Positions 62,665 to 64,000 of a DNA stretch of 64,000 nucleotides are shown piece by piece. A program made the translations under genes and the position numbers. The notes beneath the pieces were generated by a model. It had not been told where the DNA came from. It saw only the letters and a program-made list of their open reading frames with translations, and did not search any database. Origin of the DNA: Nocardia araoensis NBRC 100135 (GTDB lineage: Bacteria; Actinomycetota; Actinomycetes; Mycobacteriales; Mycobacteriaceae); contig NZ_BAFR01000164.1 in the NCBI RefSeq assembly GCF_000308435.1, positions 1 to 64,000 on the forward strand, read 5' to 3'. Every line of letters begins with the position of its first letter. Position 1 is the first letter of the stretch.

Positions 62665-63515
62665 GAGGCGATCACCGGCACGCCGGAGGCCTTGCCCACC
62701 AACTTCTCGTATTGCGCGGGATCGGTGCTGAACTCGCCGAGCCGGATGGTCTTGTTGGCGCCGTGATAGTCCGACGAACCGGTGGTGAGCAGGCCGAGTT
62801 CCGCGGCGAGATCGGTGAGCAGCGCGCGGTCGGCCGCGGAGTGGTCCGGGTGCGCGATCTCCAGGCCGCCGAGCCCGAGCGCGGCCAGCTCGCGGATGTC
62901 GTCGATGGCGAGCAGCCTGCCCCGCTTGCGCGCCCTGGTGTGCGCCAGCACGCTGACTCCGCCCGCGGTGGCGATCATCTGCACCGCACGACGCAGCGGG
63001 GTGTCGGCCTTCTCGGCGTAGTAGGGGCCGTGCGGGGCGAGCAATTCGTCGAACGCCGCGTCCACGCTCGGCACCACGCCCGCGGCGACCAGCGCGCGGG
63101 CCAGATGCGGGCGTCCGGCCGACGGACCCGCCGAGGCCAGCACGGCGTCGGGATCGATCGGCAATCCGTCGGCCGCCATCCGCTCGGCCATGGCGCGCAG
63201 CCGTTCCACCCGTTCGGCGCGCAGCCGCTCGCGCTCCTCGGCGAAGCCGCGATGGGTCGGGTCGAACAGGTAGGCCAGCAAATGTACGGGCACCGGCCAG
63301 CCGTCCTCCCCCAGGCCGACGCACGACATCTCCATGCCACGGACCAGCGTCATCCCCTTCGGCAGCGCGTCGACCGCTTCCGCCCATCCGGCCGTGGTGT
63401 CGTGATCGGTGATCGCGACGACGTCCAAGCCCGCGGCGGCCGCGTTCCGTACGAGTTCCGCCGGAGTATCGGTGCCGTCCGACGCGGTCGAATGGGTATG
63501 CAGGTCGATGCGCAC
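62661..63515 (-). CDS. PHP-domain phosphoesterase
   Basis: 284-residue polymerase-and-histidinol-phosphatase domain protein, metal-dependent, hydrolysing phosphoesters (relatives include 5'-3' oligonucleotide or nucleoside bisphosphate phosphatases, YciV-like). Metal-binding motifs are DLHTHS (H6, H8), ITDHD near 35-39, VLAHTRARKRG, EIAHPDHS and SSDYHGANK. GTG 63515 gives MRIDLHTHS; the frame is open to 63968 but upstream is antisense to corA. Coupled to the small membrane protein gene. Divergent from corA. Confidence 0.92.
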   Translation of the reverse strand: MRIDLHTHSTASDGTDTPAELVRNAAAAGLDVVAITDHDTTAGWAEAVDALPKGMTLVRGMEMSCVGLGEDGWPVPVHLLAYLFDPTHRGFAEERERLRAERVERLRAMAERMAADGLPIDPDAVLASAGPSAGRPHLARALVAAGVVPSVDAAFDELLAPHGPYYAEKADTPLRRAVQMIATAGGVSVLAHTRARKRGRLLAIDDIRELAALGLGGLEIAHPDHSAADRALLTDLAAELGLLTTGSSDYHGANKTIRLGEFSTDPAQYEKLVGKASGVPVIAS

Positions 63516-63599
63516 GCCTTCAAGTCTTACAGTGCTGCGCGGTCGTCCCGCACGCGCAGGCGAGGTTCCGGCAGCCCACGGCGACGTAGCATCGTCAGC

Positions 63600-64000
63600 G
63601 TGCCGTCCTTTTCTCCGCTTTCGTCGCTTCGTGGCTCCGGCCGGACACCGTCGCCATCCGGGCAGCGGTTCATTCCGGTTCCCACGGCACAGGCGATCGT
63701 CGACTGCGCGGTGTACGTGGACGGCAAGCGACTGCCGGGGCGGTTCACCCACAAGGCCGCGCTCGCGCGAGCCCGCGAGGAGCCGAACGGGTTCGTCTGG
63801 GTGGGCCTGCACGATCCCGACCAGACGCAGATGGAAGACATCGCCGCGACGTTCGGCCTGCACCAGCTCGCCACCGACGACGCCCTGCAACGGCACCAGC
63901 GGCCGAAACTGGAGCGCTACGACGATTCGCTGCTGCTGGTGTTGCGCACGGTCAGCTACGTCCCGCACGAGATGAACAGTGTCAGCGAGATCGTGGAGAC
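63600..64000 (+). CDS. corA: CorA family magnesium/cobalt transporter, partial
   Basis: Starts at GTG 63600 and runs off the right edge, so only the N-terminal 133 or so codons are seen. The sequence IVDCAVYVDGKRLPGRFTHKAAL, FVWVGLHDPDQTQMEDIAATFGLHQLATDDA and HQRPKLERYDDSLLLVLRTV matches the cytoplasmic funnel of the actinobacterial CorA (M. tuberculosis Rv1239c type). The GMN membrane motif would lie beyond the window. Divergent from the PHP gene. Confidence 0.88.
   Translation, partial: MPSFSPLSSLRGSGRTPSPSGQRFIPVPTAQAIVDCAVYVDGKRLPGRFTHKAALARAREEPNGFVWVGLHDPDQTQMEDIAATFGLHQLATDDALQRHQRPKLERYDDSLLLVLRTVSYVPHEMNSVSEIVE

Overview
The window is chromosomal DNA from a high-G+C, mycolic-acid-type actinobacterium, most probably Nocardia or a close relative. 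The signs are strong G/C bias at third codon positions, many GTG starts, 4-base stop/start overlaps, an EspG-like ESX chaperone, the actinobacterial form of 2-oxoglutarate decarboxylase (Kgd), a mymA-like oxygenase operon, and a set of neighbours (DEAD helicase, RecB-like nuclease/helicase fusion, kgd, corA) that in Mycobacterium tuberculosis lie in the Rv1239c-Rv1253 stretch. The taxon is an inference from gene content only.

Layout. 0-24.8 kb is mostly housekeeping. It holds an EspG-like protein, gamma-carbonic anhydrase, a phosphoribosyltransferase with a nitrilase-type hydrolase, a DEAD-box helicase, and the large TM0106-type nuclease/helicase fusion, whose catalytic motifs look eroded. 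Then come a PLP-fold III protein, a TetR C-terminal-only protein, a PtpB-like phosphatase, an acyl-CoA ligase lacking its C-terminal domain, an enoyl-CoA hydratase, a Xi-class GST, a coupled ABC-2 transporter operon, a fused ABC exporter, and kgd with a strong terminator.

24.9-35.4 kb is an accessory region, visibly less G+C-rich than its flanks. It carries a VapC-type toxin and ribbon-helix-helix antitoxin, a GIY-YIG protein, a UPF1-like SF1 helicase with a degenerate phospholipase-D fold and zinc ribbon, and a three-gene cassette that looks like an ESX/WXG-type secreted toxin with a membrane-anchored immunity candidate. It also has a Scr1/DUF5753 regulator beside a broken DUF397 gene, two small orphan genes, and an exported protein preceded by an 84-bp tandem repeat.

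35.6-44.6 kb is mixed: an SGNH hydrolase and membrane protein opposite a MarR regulator, a 1-kb stretch without a convincing gene, an orphan ABBA-type aromatic prenyltransferase, a NERD-domain membrane protein with a 21-bp heptad repeat, and a DUF3533-like membrane protein controlled by a divergent MarR gene with clear operators.

44.6-49.9 kb is a TetR-governed Baeyer-Villiger monooxygenase/SDR/esterase operon followed by a FadD15-like acyl-CoA synthetase. 50-64 kb holds a membrane-fused molybdopterin oxidoreductase, a PadR-MFS efflux operon with an 18-bp palindromic operator, a glycine betaine/choline-type ABC importer with two substrate-binding lipoproteins, NAD malic enzyme, a fumarate-reductase-like flavoprotein, a PHP phosphoesterase with a small membrane protein, and the start of corA, cut by the window edge.

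How they fit together: central carbon metabolism (kgd, malic enzyme), fatty-acid handling (two ligases, hydratase, esterase, monooxygenase), export and stress modules each paired with a local regulator (PadR, MarR twice, TetR), and a conflict/defence island. The best candidates for undescribed biology are the catalytically eroded nuclease/helicase at 4986-8366, the WXG toxin cassette at 30030-32424, the helicase/GIY-YIG pair at 25691-29742, and the lone aromatic prenyltransferase at 38788-39693. All assignments come from reading the sequence; no database search was run.
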